A stretch of DNA of 36,211 nt from Opitutales bacterium (GTDB taxonomy: Bacteria; Verrucomicrobiota; Verrucomicrobiia; Opitutales; UBA2995): assembly GCA_022824405.1 (NCBI GenBank), contig JAJDZZ010000018.1:1-36211 (forward strand), written 5' to 3'. Below the pieces are notes generated by a model. That model searched no databases. It saw nothing but the letters and a program-made list of their open reading frames with translations, and had not been told where the DNA came from. The first letter of the stretch is position 1; each line of letters begins with the position of its first letter. Positions 16,605 through 25,414 of this stretch are shown in pieces. The position numbers and the translations under genes are program-made.

Positions 16605-19600
16605 TTGAACAGAACGATATCCATCATCTCGATTCTTGCTTCCACATCGGGGATGTGGGCAGAAGAGTCCTATGAGCCGCAGGTATCTACTTCCATCGAT
16701 GAGGCGTGGCGATGGACGGAGCTGGATATCTTGGCGGGCTTCGATTATTTCTTTGTGGATGAGGCTGCCAACGGCGATCTCTGGTTTGCGGATCAATCGG
16801 GTGAGATAGCTCGCTATGATGGAGTAAAACTCGAAAGGTTCGATGTGGTGGAGGGGCTTTCCGTAGTAGAACTCCACGGAAGTCCGTCGGGTGATGTATA
16901 CGTGCTGACCTTGAACAAGTTTGTGGTTCTAAGGGAAGGTGAATGGATCACCTTGTTGGATGAGAGTGATACCTCTATGGATTTGTATCGATTGGCCGAG
17001 GCTGAAGATGGATCGATTTGGGTGGGGGGATACGACGGATTTTTCCACTTTCAGGGAGACCGGTATGACTATTACGAGACGGGCCAAGTTTGGTTTCGGT
17101 CGATGGTGTTGGATAAGCAGGGAATGTTGTGGTTGATTCCGGAAAACCGTGAAGAGCTTTATATCTACGATACGAACAGTCCTGTTGATGGTAGAATGCG
17201 TTTGGTTCGGCGGATTGAATTCCCCGGTTTGTCCGGGAGCAGGTTATTGAGTCTGGATCCGCAGGGTCGTGTCTGGGTGCTGGACCCGGATGAGAATGGA
17301 GACTGCTACTACTTTGAGAACTATGCGCGTAAGTTGGGCGCTCGAGGGTTGCGAGGTCCATTCTTTAAAGCGGCGGCCTTTAGAATGGCTACGTTGCCTT
17401 CAGGGCGAACCTGGTTCTCCGTACCTCGAGGATTGGCTGAACTGGATGGTCAATCTGTCAGGATATTCTCAGGTGTGACCTTGGTTCCAACGGAGTTGCC
17501 CTGTCTATTGGGTCTTTCCAATGAACGACTGCTGATCGGAGGTCAGAAGTCGAAGACTTATATTGTCGATTTGTCTACCGACCGTCTGGCCACATATTCA
17601 GGTCTCAACTATCAATGTAAGGACCAGGACGGTACGGAGTGGTTTTTAGAGCATGACGGTCGATTGGTCGGCCGCCTGGCTGGAGGAAAGGAGTGGATCG
17701 CCTATGGAGTCTCAGACGGCATTATTGAACGCCCCAATTGCGTTACCACTTCCCAGGACGGCACCTTGTGGGTGTCCGGAAGACACCTCGACTCTGCTGC
17801 GGTTTCATTTCGTGTGAATGGGGAATGGAGGCGACTGAGTATTCCAAATTTCGGGAACATTTTCAGTCACCTGGGAGTTCTTGAGTCACGGGATGGTTCC
17901 ATGGTTTTCGGATCCGGAACTCCATTGAATCGTTTGCGTGGAAGAAGCGGAGGTTCCGTAGTTTTCAGGAAAGTGAAGGGTGATTGGATTCATGAGGTGA
18001 TTGTTCCTCCCAAGGCTCCGCGAAGGCCGGCGGTCATTGTCGAACGAGGCGACCATGAAACCTGGTACGGAAGTGATGAGATGTTTCTCGGATTGGGTGG
18101 AGATTCGATGCCGAAAGTGTCCCGTACTTTCGATCCTCAGCGTTGGATCGACGACATGGCGGTGGATTCAGCAAACCAGTTGTGGGTGGCTGCCTGGGGT
18201 AGCGGCATATTTCAATTGAAAGGAAATGCATGGAAATTTCATGGCGAGGACCAAGGGCTGGTTAGCAACCAGGTAATATACCTCTTGCCGAGTGACTTCT
18301 GGGGTGGTGTCTGGGCTGCAACGCCAAAGGGCCTAAGTCGATTCGATGGCCGGGTGTGGTCCAACTGGGAATTGCCGATCGAAAAGCCATTCATGCGTGA
18401 GGGCGTCACATTAGTCGAGGGCGAGAACGGTACGCTTTGGGTTAACCAAGCCTACCGGGATTGGTTGCTGGAGGGGGAGTATGTTGCCAAACAACGAAAT
18501 CTGTTCGAGGTGCGCCGCTACCGAAAAACGGACGTGGCTCCCGAGACGTTTATGGAAGAGTATCAAAGTGAACTACCGGAGGGCAGTCCTGTAATCGCGT
18601 CCTGGTCGGGGCGGGATTTCTGGTCCGAAACTCCGACTGGGGACCTTGAATATTCCTGGCGCATCGGCGGCGGCGAGTGGTCGAACTTTTCTCGAGAGAC
18701 AGACACGGTTCTGAGTGGTATTGGAGCGGGGGAGTATCTTTTCGAAGTCAGGGCCCGAGACCGGGATTGGAATATCGACCCATCTCCGGCGCAGGCGACC
18801 ATCCAAATGGTTCCTCCGGTTTGGAAACGGGCCTGGTTCATAGGGTTGGTTATAGCTACCCTGGCATTGATCGCCTTTCTCATTGAGCGCCTTTTCCGAG
18901 CGCGGGTGCGAGCAGCCATAGCGATGGAAGAGTTCAAATTGGATTTCTTTACCCATATCTCGCATGAATTGAGAAACCCCTTGGCGGTCATTCTGGGACC
19001 GCTGGAGAGTCTGTTGCAGGACGAGCATTCCCTGAACACGAGACAGAAACTGCGACTGGCGCTTCGCAATACCCGCAAAATGCAGGGTCTGGTGGATCAA
19101 CTGCTGCAATTTCGAAAGGTGGAGCTTGGAAAGACCCAATATCGCCCTGCACCAGGGGAGCTGATCGGCTTTGTTAGAGAGACGATAGAATTGCATGCGC
19201 CACTTTGGCAGAAACGAAACATATCCGTGCGAGTTCGTTCCAATGTGAAGTCCTGCGTGTGTGCCTTTGACTCGGAAAAGCTGCAGAAGATCGTCGATAA
19301 CCTGATTTCGAACGCCATCAAATACTCCTTCAAGGGGGGTGTGATCGAAGTCAGGGTGGATGAGGTCTTTGAAGATGGTGTCCGGGAATTGAATTTCGTG
19401 GTGGAAGATCATGGCCCGGGGATTCCCCAGCACGAACTCTCTCTCATACAAAAGCCCTTTTACCGCGTGAATGGAAAAAGTAATTCCAAGGGGTTTGGGA
19501 TTGGTTTGGCGCTGGTCTCCGGGTTGATAAAGGTCTGGGGCGGAAAGTTGGACATCGAAAGTCCCGTTGATGAAAACGGGAGGGGCACGCGTGTAGGCGT

Positions 19601-20477
19601 GTTGCTTCCTCTCGATGAAGTGGATATGTTGGAACCAAAACCAGAGCTGGACCGTGTGGAGGACGAAGGAGAGAGTGAGGTCGTCAGTAGCGAAAGAGCC
19701 AGTATCCTATTGATAGAAGACAATATGGATTTGCGAACATTCATGCGCGTCGAACTCTCCTCACGCTACGATATCCTCGAAGCGGGCGACGGGCTCGAAG
19801 GCTTGGCTACAGCCATCAGGGAAAACCCGGACTTGATCATCACAGATGTCATGATGCCGGAGATGGATGGCTTCGAGCTATGCCGCAAATTGCGAGAGGA
19901 GCCCGAGACTTCCCATGTGCCGATCGTTATGCTGACAGCCAAGAGTTCGGATGAGCACAATGTGGAGGGAGTCGAAGCCGGAGCGGACGTGTATTTCGCC
20001 AAACCGTTAAACATGCTTAAGCTGATTCCGCAGATTGAGAACCTGCTCGATATGCGTCGAAAAATGAGAAAGCGCTTCACTGAGCAGTTGGTGGTTGAGC
20101 CGACGGGATTGACGATTGTACCGGCAGACCAGGAGTTTATCCGAAAGGCCATTTCCATCGTGGAGTCGAACATGGACGACCCGGAATTCAGGGTGGATCA
20201 ATTTGCCCGTGAAATGGGAATGGGAAAAACTACGCTTCTCAAAAAGCTGCGGGCACTCACCGGCGAGGCTCCCGGTTCCTTTATTCGCAGCATGCGGTTG
20301 AAGCGCGCCGCTCAATTGCTTTCCAAGGGTGAAATGTCCGTTTCCGACACGCTGCTTTACGTGGGAATTCACGACGCCAGTTACTTCAGTCGAGCCTTTA
20401 AAAAGCAGTTTGGAGTGGCTCCCTCCCAATACGGCAAAGAACAGGAACCAGCCCGCACAAATCCCATCACGGTTTAA
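16605..20477 (+). CDS. Hybrid two-component system sensor kinase/AraC-type response regulator (HTCS)
   Basis: A 1290-residue one-protein signalling system. A TTG start is used because it gives a short Sec signal (NRTISIISILA..MWA); the next Met (16653) would delete most of it, so the start is uncertain. Order: two-component-regulator propeller repeats (about 30-640, blades such as DGSIWVGGYDG), Y_Y_Y domain (about 660-735), membrane helix (about 744-763), HisKA with phospho-His787 (SHELRNPL), HATPase with N903 (DNLISNAIKYS), DHGPGIP and GFGIGLAL, a receiver with Asp1081 (ITDVMMPEMDG) and Lys1133, and an AraC HTH (about 1180-1282, ending SYFSRAFKKQFGVAPSQY). In Bacteroidetes such proteins bind an oligosaccharide in the periplasm and switch on a polysaccharide locus, and the downstream locus makes that the likely role. 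It begins 4 bases after the azurin-domain stop, and its end overlaps the convergent toxin gene by 11 bases. Confidence 0.93.
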   Translation: MNRTISIISILASTSGMWAEESYEPQVSTSIDEAWRWTELDILAGFDYFFVDEAANGDLWFADQSGEIARYDGVKLERFDVVEGLSVVELHGSPSGDVYVLTLNKFVVLREGEWITLLDESDTSMDLYRLAEAEDGSIWVGGYDGFFHFQGDRYDYYETGQVWFRSMVLDKQGMLWLIPENREELYIYDTNSPVDGRMRLVRRIEFPGLSGSRLLSLDPQGRVWVLDPDENGDCYYFENYARKLGARGLRGPFFKAAAFRMATLPSGRTWFSVPRGLAELDGQSVRIFSGVTLVPTELPCLLGLSNERLLIGGQKSKTYIVDLSTDRLATYSGLNYQCKDQDGTEWFLEHDGRLVGRLAGGKEWIAYGVSDGIIERPNCVTTSQDGTLWVSGRHLDSAAVSFRVNGEWRRLSIPNFGNIFSHLGVLESRDGSMVFGSGTPLNRLRGRSGGSVVFRKVKGDWIHEVIVPPKAPRRPAVIVERGDHETWYGSDEMFLGLGGDSMPKVSRTFDPQRWIDDMAVDSANQLWVAAWGSGIFQLKGNAWKFHGEDQGLVSNQVIYLLPSDFWGGVWAATPKGLSRFDGRVWSNWELPIEKPFMREGVTLVEGENGTLWVNQAYRDWLLEGEYVAKQRNLFEVRRYRKTDVAPETFMEEYQSELPEGSPVIASWSGRDFWSETPTGDLEYSWRIGGGEWSNFSRETDTVLSGIGAGEYLFEVRARDRDWNIDPSPAQATIQMVPPVWKRAWFIGLVIATLALIAFLIERLFRARVRAAIAMEEFKLDFFTHISHELRNPLAVILGPLESLLQDEHSLNTRQKLRLALRNTRKMQGLVDQLLQFRKVELGKTQYRPAPGELIGFVRETIELHAPLWQKRNISVRVRSNVKSCVCAFDSEKLQKIVDNLISNAIKYSFKGGVIEVRVDEVFEDGVRELNFVVEDHGPGIPQHELSLIQKPFYRVNGKSNSKGFGIGLALVSGLIKVWGGKLDIESPVDENGRGTRVGVLLPLDEVDMLEPKPELDRVEDEGESEVVSSERASILLIEDNMDLRTFMRVELSSRYDILEAGDGLEGLATAIRENPDLIITDVMMPEMDGFELCRKLREEPETSHVPIVMLTAKSSDEHNVEGVEAGADVYFAKPLNMLKLIPQIENLLDMRRKMRKRFTEQLVVEPTGLTIVPADQEFIRKAISIVESNMDDPEFRVDQFAREMGMGKTTLLKKLRALTGEAPGSFIRSMRLKRAAQLLSKGEMSVSDTLLYVGIHDASYFSRAFKKQFGVAPSQYGKEQEPARTNPITV

Positions 20478-20847
20478 ACATCTTGAGGGACAGGTCTTCA
20501 ATGCACTTGAAGTGTTTATAGTTGGAAGTGCAAAGTTTGGATCCATTCTCCATGGCCGTTGCAGCGATTAGAGCATCCGCCATTTGAATACCGTGCTTAA
20601 GTGCATGTTCTTCAATGTATATGGATGCACGTTTTCCGATATTTTCGCTCAACGGTAAAACCAAAAAATCGAAATCCGAAAGAAACGAATGGATCCACTT
20701 TTTCTCCTGACTGTTTCGGGCTCCTTGAAGCAACTCCATATAACTCACAATCGAAAGAAGTCTGTCCCCTGATTCCGAATCAATGAGCCTTGCCGCTTTT
20801 TCATTTCCCCTGAAACACCAGATTAGAACATCTGTATCAAAGAGCAT
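20467..20847 (-). CDS. PIN-domain toxin of a type II toxin-antitoxin pair (VapC-like)
   Basis: A 126-residue PIN-domain protein, the usual length for VapC-type ribonucleases. Acidic metal-binding positions are present: Asp4 and Asp6 (MLFDTDVLIW), Glu38 (SYMELLQG) and Asp91 (QMADALIAATA), with the terminal SNYKHF motif near residue 108. The family cleaves RNA, often tRNA or rRNA, when freed from its antitoxin. Its ATG lies inside the antitoxin gene (11-base overlap), the classic coupled arrangement. Its 3' end overlaps the stop region of the hybrid regulator on the other strand by 11 bases. Confidence 0.9.
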   Translation of the reverse strand: MLFDTDVLIWCFRGNEKAARLIDSESGDRLLSIVSYMELLQGARNSQEKKWIHSFLSDFDFLVLPLSENIGKRASIYIEEHALKHGIQMADALIAATAMENGSKLCTSNYKHFKCIEDLSLKMFKP

Positions 20848-21082
20848 AGCGGTTCGATCTCATCTTCTTAACGTAATCGAGGACATCCTCGGTACCGGGC
20901 AAATCGGCATGCATTCCAAAAGCAGGATGATCTTTTACACGGAGGCCTTTCCCTTCTGATTTCACTGGCGTAATCACAGCAAAGGATTTGCCTCGCCGCA
21001 TCAAGGTAACCTTTTGGTTCTTGTCAATGGCCTCCACGACCTTGGTTGTTTGTCTGCGAAGTTCCAAGAGGGTTGCTTTCAT
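20837..21082 (-). CDS. Phd/YefM-family antitoxin
   Basis: An 81-residue antitoxin read from the ATG at 21082; a GTG six codons upstream (21100) lies inside the operator-like palindrome and is less likely. The N-terminal half (MKATLLELRRQTTKVVEAID..VTLMRRGKSFAVITPV) has the Phd/YefM DNA-binding fold pattern, with the RRGK-aVI strand. The C-terminal tail is charged and would wrap the toxin. Phd-type antitoxins normally repress their own promoter by binding a palindrome at the start of the gene, and one is present at 21093-21113. Pairing of a Phd-type antitoxin with a PIN toxin is well known. Confidence 0.85.
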   Translation of the reverse strand: MKATLLELRRQTTKVVEAIDKNQKVTLMRRGKSFAVITPVKSEGKGLRVKDHPAFGMHADLPGTEDVLDYVKKMRSNRYAL

Positions 21083-21092
21083 TATACAAATT

Positions 21093-21113
21093 GTGCGCAC
21101 TTAAAGTGCACAC
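21093..21113. promoter_or_regulatory. 21-bp palindrome, probable antitoxin operator
   Basis: GTGCGCACTT-A-AAGTGCACAC is a palindrome with 9 of 10 paired positions matching and a single central A. It ends 11 bases upstream of the antitoxin ATG. Its size and position fit an autoregulatory Phd/YefM operator. A TATAAT sequence that overlaps the ATG itself is too far downstream to serve as the -10 box of this gene. Confidence 0.6.
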
Positions 21114-21173
21114 TTTTGGTCAGTTCGTCAATCAGGAATGAGGAATCTTGTGTGTTGGCGCGCCTTTGGAAGG

Positions 21174-21195
21174 TGTCGCATTCGTTCGGTAAGTG
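21174..21195 (+). repeat. 22-bp dispersed repeat, copy 2
   Basis: Begins TGTCGCATTCG and ends TCGGTAAGTG; matches 154-175 at 21 of 22 bases. Same orientation, intergenic, and directly followed by a CACAGA-type repeat unit. Confidence 0.6.
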
Positions 21196-21201
21196 GCTAT
21201 A

Positions 21202-21235
21202 ATTAACCACTGAGGACTCAGAGAACACAGAACGC
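21202..21235 (+). repeat. CACAGAG-type dispersed intergenic repeat
   Basis: ATTAACCACTGAGGACTCAG followed by AGAACACAGAACG aligns without gaps to 1522-1557 over about 30 bases, with only a few differences. Confidence 0.55.
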
Positions 21236-21469
21236 AACCTACCATTTCTCTAAGATTTTGAGTCTGTAATTTGCTATAAATCAAGGAGAAATGGAAGGCT
21301 GCGCTTAGAGTCAAGTAATGCGCTCAATAGTCCTAACGGTTTTCTGCCGATCTGTGTAAAATTACGAGCAAGGTTCATCCTTCACAATGTTCGTTACCGA
21401 TCCCTCTCGGGCTCCTGTTTCGGCTTGAGGCGATTGGACCGCAACTTGGTTAACCCCGAACACTTACTC

Positions 21470-24400
21470 ATGAAAATACGAACAGTAATATTACAGATTT
21501 GGATTACCTCCCTTTTTGCCAGTTGCCTGATTCCCTGGACGTCTCTGGCGCAGGGCGTGAACTCCGAGGACGAAGAAGAGATCTATACGCTTTCCCCATT
21601 TCAGGTGGATGTCTCCGAAGACAGTGGCTACTATGCCTCCCAAACTTTGGCTGGCGGTCGGACTGCCACCGATATCAGGGATGTCGGCACGTCCATCGAA
21701 GTGTTGACGGCAGCCTTCCTCGACGACATCGGCGCGAACAACATCGAAGATTTTTTACAATACACCACCGGCGGTGAAGTAGGCGGCTCCCAAGGTAACT
21801 TCGTAGGTTTTTCCGAAAGTCAGTTTGGTGACGCGAGTACTGCCGCGGCTCGCCGCAATCCGACCCAAAACACTCGCCTTCGCGGAATTGGTCGACCCGA
21901 TACGGTTCGGAATTACTACAAGACGACGATTCCGATGGAGTACTACAATACGGACCGGGTCGATATTAATCGCGGAGCGAACTCTTTCCTCTTCGGTCTG
22001 GGTTCTCCTGCGGGCTTGATCAATACGAACTATCAGAAAGCCGGGATGTTCGATACCTCGCGCATCAACCTGGATCTCGATACCGAAGGAACTTTTCGCA
22101 CGGCTCTCAACTTCAATCGCGAGCTGGTGGAAGATAAACTGGCCGTGCGCGTGGCAGCGCTGTCGAATCAACAGAAGTACCGCCAGAATCCATCCTATCG
22201 CGATGATGAGCGCCTGTATGGGGCGGTAACTTTCAGGCCCTTTCAAAATACTACGATCCGGGCGCACCTTGAATCGGGCGACATATACGGAAATGCCCCT
22301 GATACGCTCCTGCCGTCTCAAGCTTTTGATTCCTTTATCCTTTACCGGACGCCAGTGGATACGTTTTACAATTTGCAGCATTTTGGCGATTCGGAAGGCC
22401 CGAATGCCGCGCAATACAACATGCTGAGTGCGGAGGATAAGGCCAACTTTGTTGCCCCCGGCAGCGATGCCAGAGAAGCCCTGGGACATAGCCGGATGTT
22501 TGGCTATGCCATGGTTTACGATGGCCAAAATGGAGGAGACCCAAGCTTGGCTTTCCAGCCTGACCTCAATCGGGGAGGGGTCGAAGCGGGGGACCCCTTT
22601 TGGGAACCCGAATTTCTGGCCGATGGGACTCCCGATCCCGGATTTGGCAGTACCGCCAATGCCCAGTTGATGTTTTACCGCAATATTCGAAATGTAATCG
22701 ATCCGGTTGGACCGGCCCAAGGGTTTACCAATCTCGATTCCTTTGATTTCTCCAAGCAGAACTTCGGAGGCGATACCGATTTCTACTCTCACGAATTCCA
22801 AACTTATAACCTCGCCTTGGAGCAACTCTTCCTGGATGGAAACGCGGGTATCGAAGTCGGATTCGATTATGAGGAAAAAGACAACGATGCCGTTACCAAC
22901 TTCAATGGCTGGAAGGGAGAATTCCAGATCGACATCAACCGCACGTTACCTTTGCCAGCCCAGGCCCCTACCGGTAACGGCGGCGAACGTTCCGAGGCGC
23001 GGCCCAATCCGAACTTTGGGCGTCCCTATTACCTGACGGAACCCAATCGCTCCACCTCATTCGAGGAACGGGAAGCCATCCGCGCCACCGCCTTCCTCAA
23101 GTATGACTTCTCCGAGAAACATGAGGGCAGTTGGTTGAAGTGGCTGGGCAGGCACACACTGACCCTTCTCGGCGACAAATTTACGGAGCGCTACAGAACG
23201 GCTAATAGCAGTCACAATTCCTTTTCGGAAGATTTCAATTTGCCTTGGTCCCTCTCCTTCGCCGGTGCAGAACAGCCCCACAACGGCTATCGCCGCACCT
23301 CGAAGATGATTTACATGGGGCCGGCTATTCAGAGCTATATCAACGACCCCTTTAATCCGAGCACGCCGATCAGCCTGAGTGACATCGTCATCGAGGCATC
23401 GACGGCCAATCTATTGGATCCGAATCCGGTTACCCAAGCCATTTTCTGGAACTTGGGTCCGGATGCGGAAGGTTCCAATTGGACCCATCTCAACCTCACT
23501 GAGGATGAAAGGATGGCGGATCCGACCACCAACTACGGCGGCACCAATCCCAACAGGTTTGGCAATGAGCCGGATTGGTACACGGGCGACCGTCGCGAGT
23601 ATTGGGATACGGGAACAGTTGAGGCCCGCTGGGTTCCACTGGCCGGCAACAGCAATCGTAAGACGGTGGTGGAATCCATGGCCATCAACCTGCAATCCAT
23701 GTTTTTCGGTGACCACCTGGTGGCAAACCTGGGGTACCGTGAAGACGTGGTGGACAATTGGCTGAATACAAGGTTGATCTCAAATCATTTGCTTACTCAG
23801 GAGGGTTACGATGCAGCCATTCCAGCTGAACAAGGCTCCGTCCCCTCTGATTTGGTGGGTTCGCTGCCAAATTCTTATGCTGGCGATTATACCTTTGCGG
23901 TTTCTCCGGAGTTCCTGCGTCCTGAGGATGGTGATTACTCCTTTTTTGACAAGGGGCCCACGGGTGAAGGTTCGTTTGGATACGGCGGTGTTTTCCACAT
24001 ACCGCAGAAGTGGCTGAATTCAGACACTTTTGGGTTATCCCTGCACTATAACTACTCCAAGAACTTCGTCCCGGATGCGAGTCGCAATACGTTCAAGATT
24101 GGGCAGAATGGAGCAGGTTACAGCTTTGAAACCTTGGCCTCCCCCATTGGTGAAGGGGAAGACATCGGATTCACGGTCAATTTTAATGATCGATTTACCG
24201 CTCGTTTCAATTGGTTCGAATCATCCATCAAAAATAACACGACCTCGCGAATAGGCAACACACTCAACCAACTGGTCGATTTCGCAACCCGCGCTTTTAT
24301 TTGGGCTGACTTTGACATTTCCCAACTCGACCCGGATGGTAACGGAATCATCGATGTCGGGGTGGACGGAACTGACCATCGATGGAAGGACAATCCCCGC

Positions 24401-25243
24401 TATGATGTAAGTCGCACCTACCAGATGAGGGATGCGGTTCAATGGGTGGTCGATGACGGTTGGATGGGATCTCGAATCGAAGAAGGTCTATTGATCCTGA
24501 GGCCCAATGGAAGTGGTTGGATCAGAAACCTTTCCTTCCCCGGCCTGACCGATACGGAAGACCGCGTAGCCAAGGGATTCGAATTGAACCTGACCTACAA
24601 TCCCACCAACAATTGGCGCATCGCCCTCAATGCGTCCCAGATTGAGTCCGTATCCAGTAATGTCGGCGTATTGACCCAGAATGTCATGGATCGCTTTTTC
24701 CCGAATTACAATGAAGTGAAAGATTTCCTCTATTGGGAAGCGGCCGATACCAGACCTTCCAATTTTCCATTGAGCAGGTGGCTCGAACCACGCGTTCGGA
24801 ATTACTATCAGGATAAGTTGCAGGAAGGTAAATCCACGAATGAAGTACGCGAATGGAGTACGAATTTCGTGACCAATTACAATTTCCGGGAAGGTCGTTT
24901 CAAGGGCTTCTCGGTTGGTGGCGCCATCCGTTGGCAGAGTTCCGGAGTGGTTGGTTACCCGCTCATGCCGTTCGATGTTTCCGAAGGCGTTACGCTCAAT
25001 GTTCCCGATGTGGATAACCCTTATGAAGGCAGTGACATCCTATACGTTGACTTGAATATTGGCTACGAAAGGAAGCTCTTTGACGGCAAGGTCATGTATC
25101 GGACCCGTCTCCACCTCAAAAACATCAACAATGCCGGCAGTGATAATTTGACGACCGTTCGCGTGCGCAATGACGGTTCCGCCACGACTGTTCGTTGGGA
25201 CCCGCCGTTGGTGATCCGCTTGGCCAATACTTTCACCTTTTAA
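21470..25243 (+). CDS. TonB-dependent outer-membrane receptor
   Basis: A 1257-residue outer-membrane transporter. The ATG at 21470 gives a Sec signal (MKIRTVILQIWITSLF..TSLAQG); an upstream TTG at 21425 adds 15 residues before it and is not favoured. A TonB-box-like segment (IYTLSPFQVDV) precedes the plug (TATDIRDVGTSIEVLTAAFL..NNIEDFLQY). The rest alternates aromatic strands and ends in ...RLANTFTF with the terminal Phe expected of a beta-barrel. The plug sequence style matches receptors common in Opitutae. There is no carboxypeptidase-like N-terminal extension and no SusD-like lipoprotein next to it, so it is not a standard SusCD pair. It probably imports the oligosaccharide handled by the sulfatases and glycosidases downstream. 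A terminator-like hairpin follows the stop. Confidence 0.93.
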   Translation: MKIRTVILQIWITSLFASCLIPWTSLAQGVNSEDEEEIYTLSPFQVDVSEDSGYYASQTLAGGRTATDIRDVGTSIEVLTAAFLDDIGANNIEDFLQYTTGGEVGGSQGNFVGFSESQFGDASTAAARRNPTQNTRLRGIGRPDTVRNYYKTTIPMEYYNTDRVDINRGANSFLFGLGSPAGLINTNYQKAGMFDTSRINLDLDTEGTFRTALNFNRELVEDKLAVRVAALSNQQKYRQNPSYRDDERLYGAVTFRPFQNTTIRAHLESGDIYGNAPDTLLPSQAFDSFILYRTPVDTFYNLQHFGDSEGPNAAQYNMLSAEDKANFVAPGSDAREALGHSRMFGYAMVYDGQNGGDPSLAFQPDLNRGGVEAGDPFWEPEFLADGTPDPGFGSTANAQLMFYRNIRNVIDPVGPAQGFTNLDSFDFSKQNFGGDTDFYSHEFQTYNLALEQLFLDGNAGIEVGFDYEEKDNDAVTNFNGWKGEFQIDINRTLPLPAQAPTGNGGERSEARPNPNFGRPYYLTEPNRSTSFEEREAIRATAFLKYDFSEKHEGSWLKWLGRHTLTLLGDKFTERYRTANSSHNSFSEDFNLPWSLSFAGAEQPHNGYRRTSKMIYMGPAIQSYINDPFNPSTPISLSDIVIEASTANLLDPNPVTQAIFWNLGPDAEGSNWTHLNLTEDERMADPTTNYGGTNPNRFGNEPDWYTGDRREYWDTGTVEARWVPLAGNSNRKTVVESMAINLQSMFFGDHLVANLGYREDVVDNWLNTRLISNHLLTQEGYDAAIPAEQGSVPSDLVGSLPNSYAGDYTFAVSPEFLRPEDGDYSFFDKGPTGEGSFGYGGVFHIPQKWLNSDTFGLSLHYNYSKNFVPDASRNTFKIGQNGAGYSFETLASPIGEGEDIGFTVNFNDRFTARFNWFESSIKNNTTSRIGNTLNQLVDFATRAFIWADFDISQLDPDGNGIIDVGVDGTDHRWKDNPRYDVSRTYQMRDAVQWVVDDGWMGSRIEEGLLILRPNGSGWIRNLSFPGLTDTEDRVAKGFELNLTYNPTNNWRIALNASQIESVSSNVGVLTQNVMDRFFPNYNEVKDFLYWEAADTRPSNFPLSRWLEPRVRNYYQDKLQEGKSTNEVREWSTNFVTNYNFREGRFKGFSVGGAIRWQSSGVVGYPLMPFDVSEGVTLNVPDVDNPYEGSDILYVDLNIGYERKLFDGKVMYRTRLHLKNINNAGSDNLTTVRVRNDGSATTVRWDPPLVIRLANTFTF

Positions 25244-25275
25244 GTCCACCTTGGACGTATGAATTTCTCGGGAGG

Positions 25276-25306
25276 AAGGCGCTGGTCGGAACCCGGCGCC
25301 TTTTCC
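25276..25306 (+). terminator. Rho-independent terminator after the receptor gene
   Basis: AAGGCGC (25276-25282), a 13-base loop and GCGCCTT (25296-25302) running into TTTT. Located 33 bases after the receptor stop codon. The U-tract is short, so read-through is possible. Confidence 0.55.
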
Positions 25307-25414
25307 CTGGCCGCGAGGAGCCAAAATCTTCCTGCCCACAAGCTCCTCAAAAGGGCTGGGATGAGTGTTGCCAACCAGGAGAGAGAATGACTCTTTGAGC
25401 TATACAATTCCCGC

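Larger units (their letters stand above)
21114..21469. other. Non-coding stretch upstream of the TonB-dependent receptor
   Basis: About 355 bases with no credible gene. It contains two repeat units (21174-21195 and 21202-21235), an inverted repeat CCATTTCTC (21242-21250)/GAGAAATGG (21286-21294), and within it TGCTATAAA (21272-21280), which looks like an extended -10 box but lies about 190 bases before the receptor start. If the hybrid regulator controls the receptor, its binding site should lie here, but I could not pick one out. Confidence 0.4.

Noticed and set aside
18573-19451. 292-codon minus-strand frame inside the hybrid regulator
   Set aside because: Opposite strand of the kinase domain; composition typical of an antisense shadow.
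21080-21085. TATAAT at the antitoxin start as a -10 promoter box
   Set aside because: It overlaps the ATG, so transcription would begin inside the gene, and there is no matching -35 box.
21755-22825. 356-codon minus-strand frame inside the TonB receptor
   Set aside because: Shadow of the receptor coding frame, with low-complexity Ile/Arg-rich composition and no motif.
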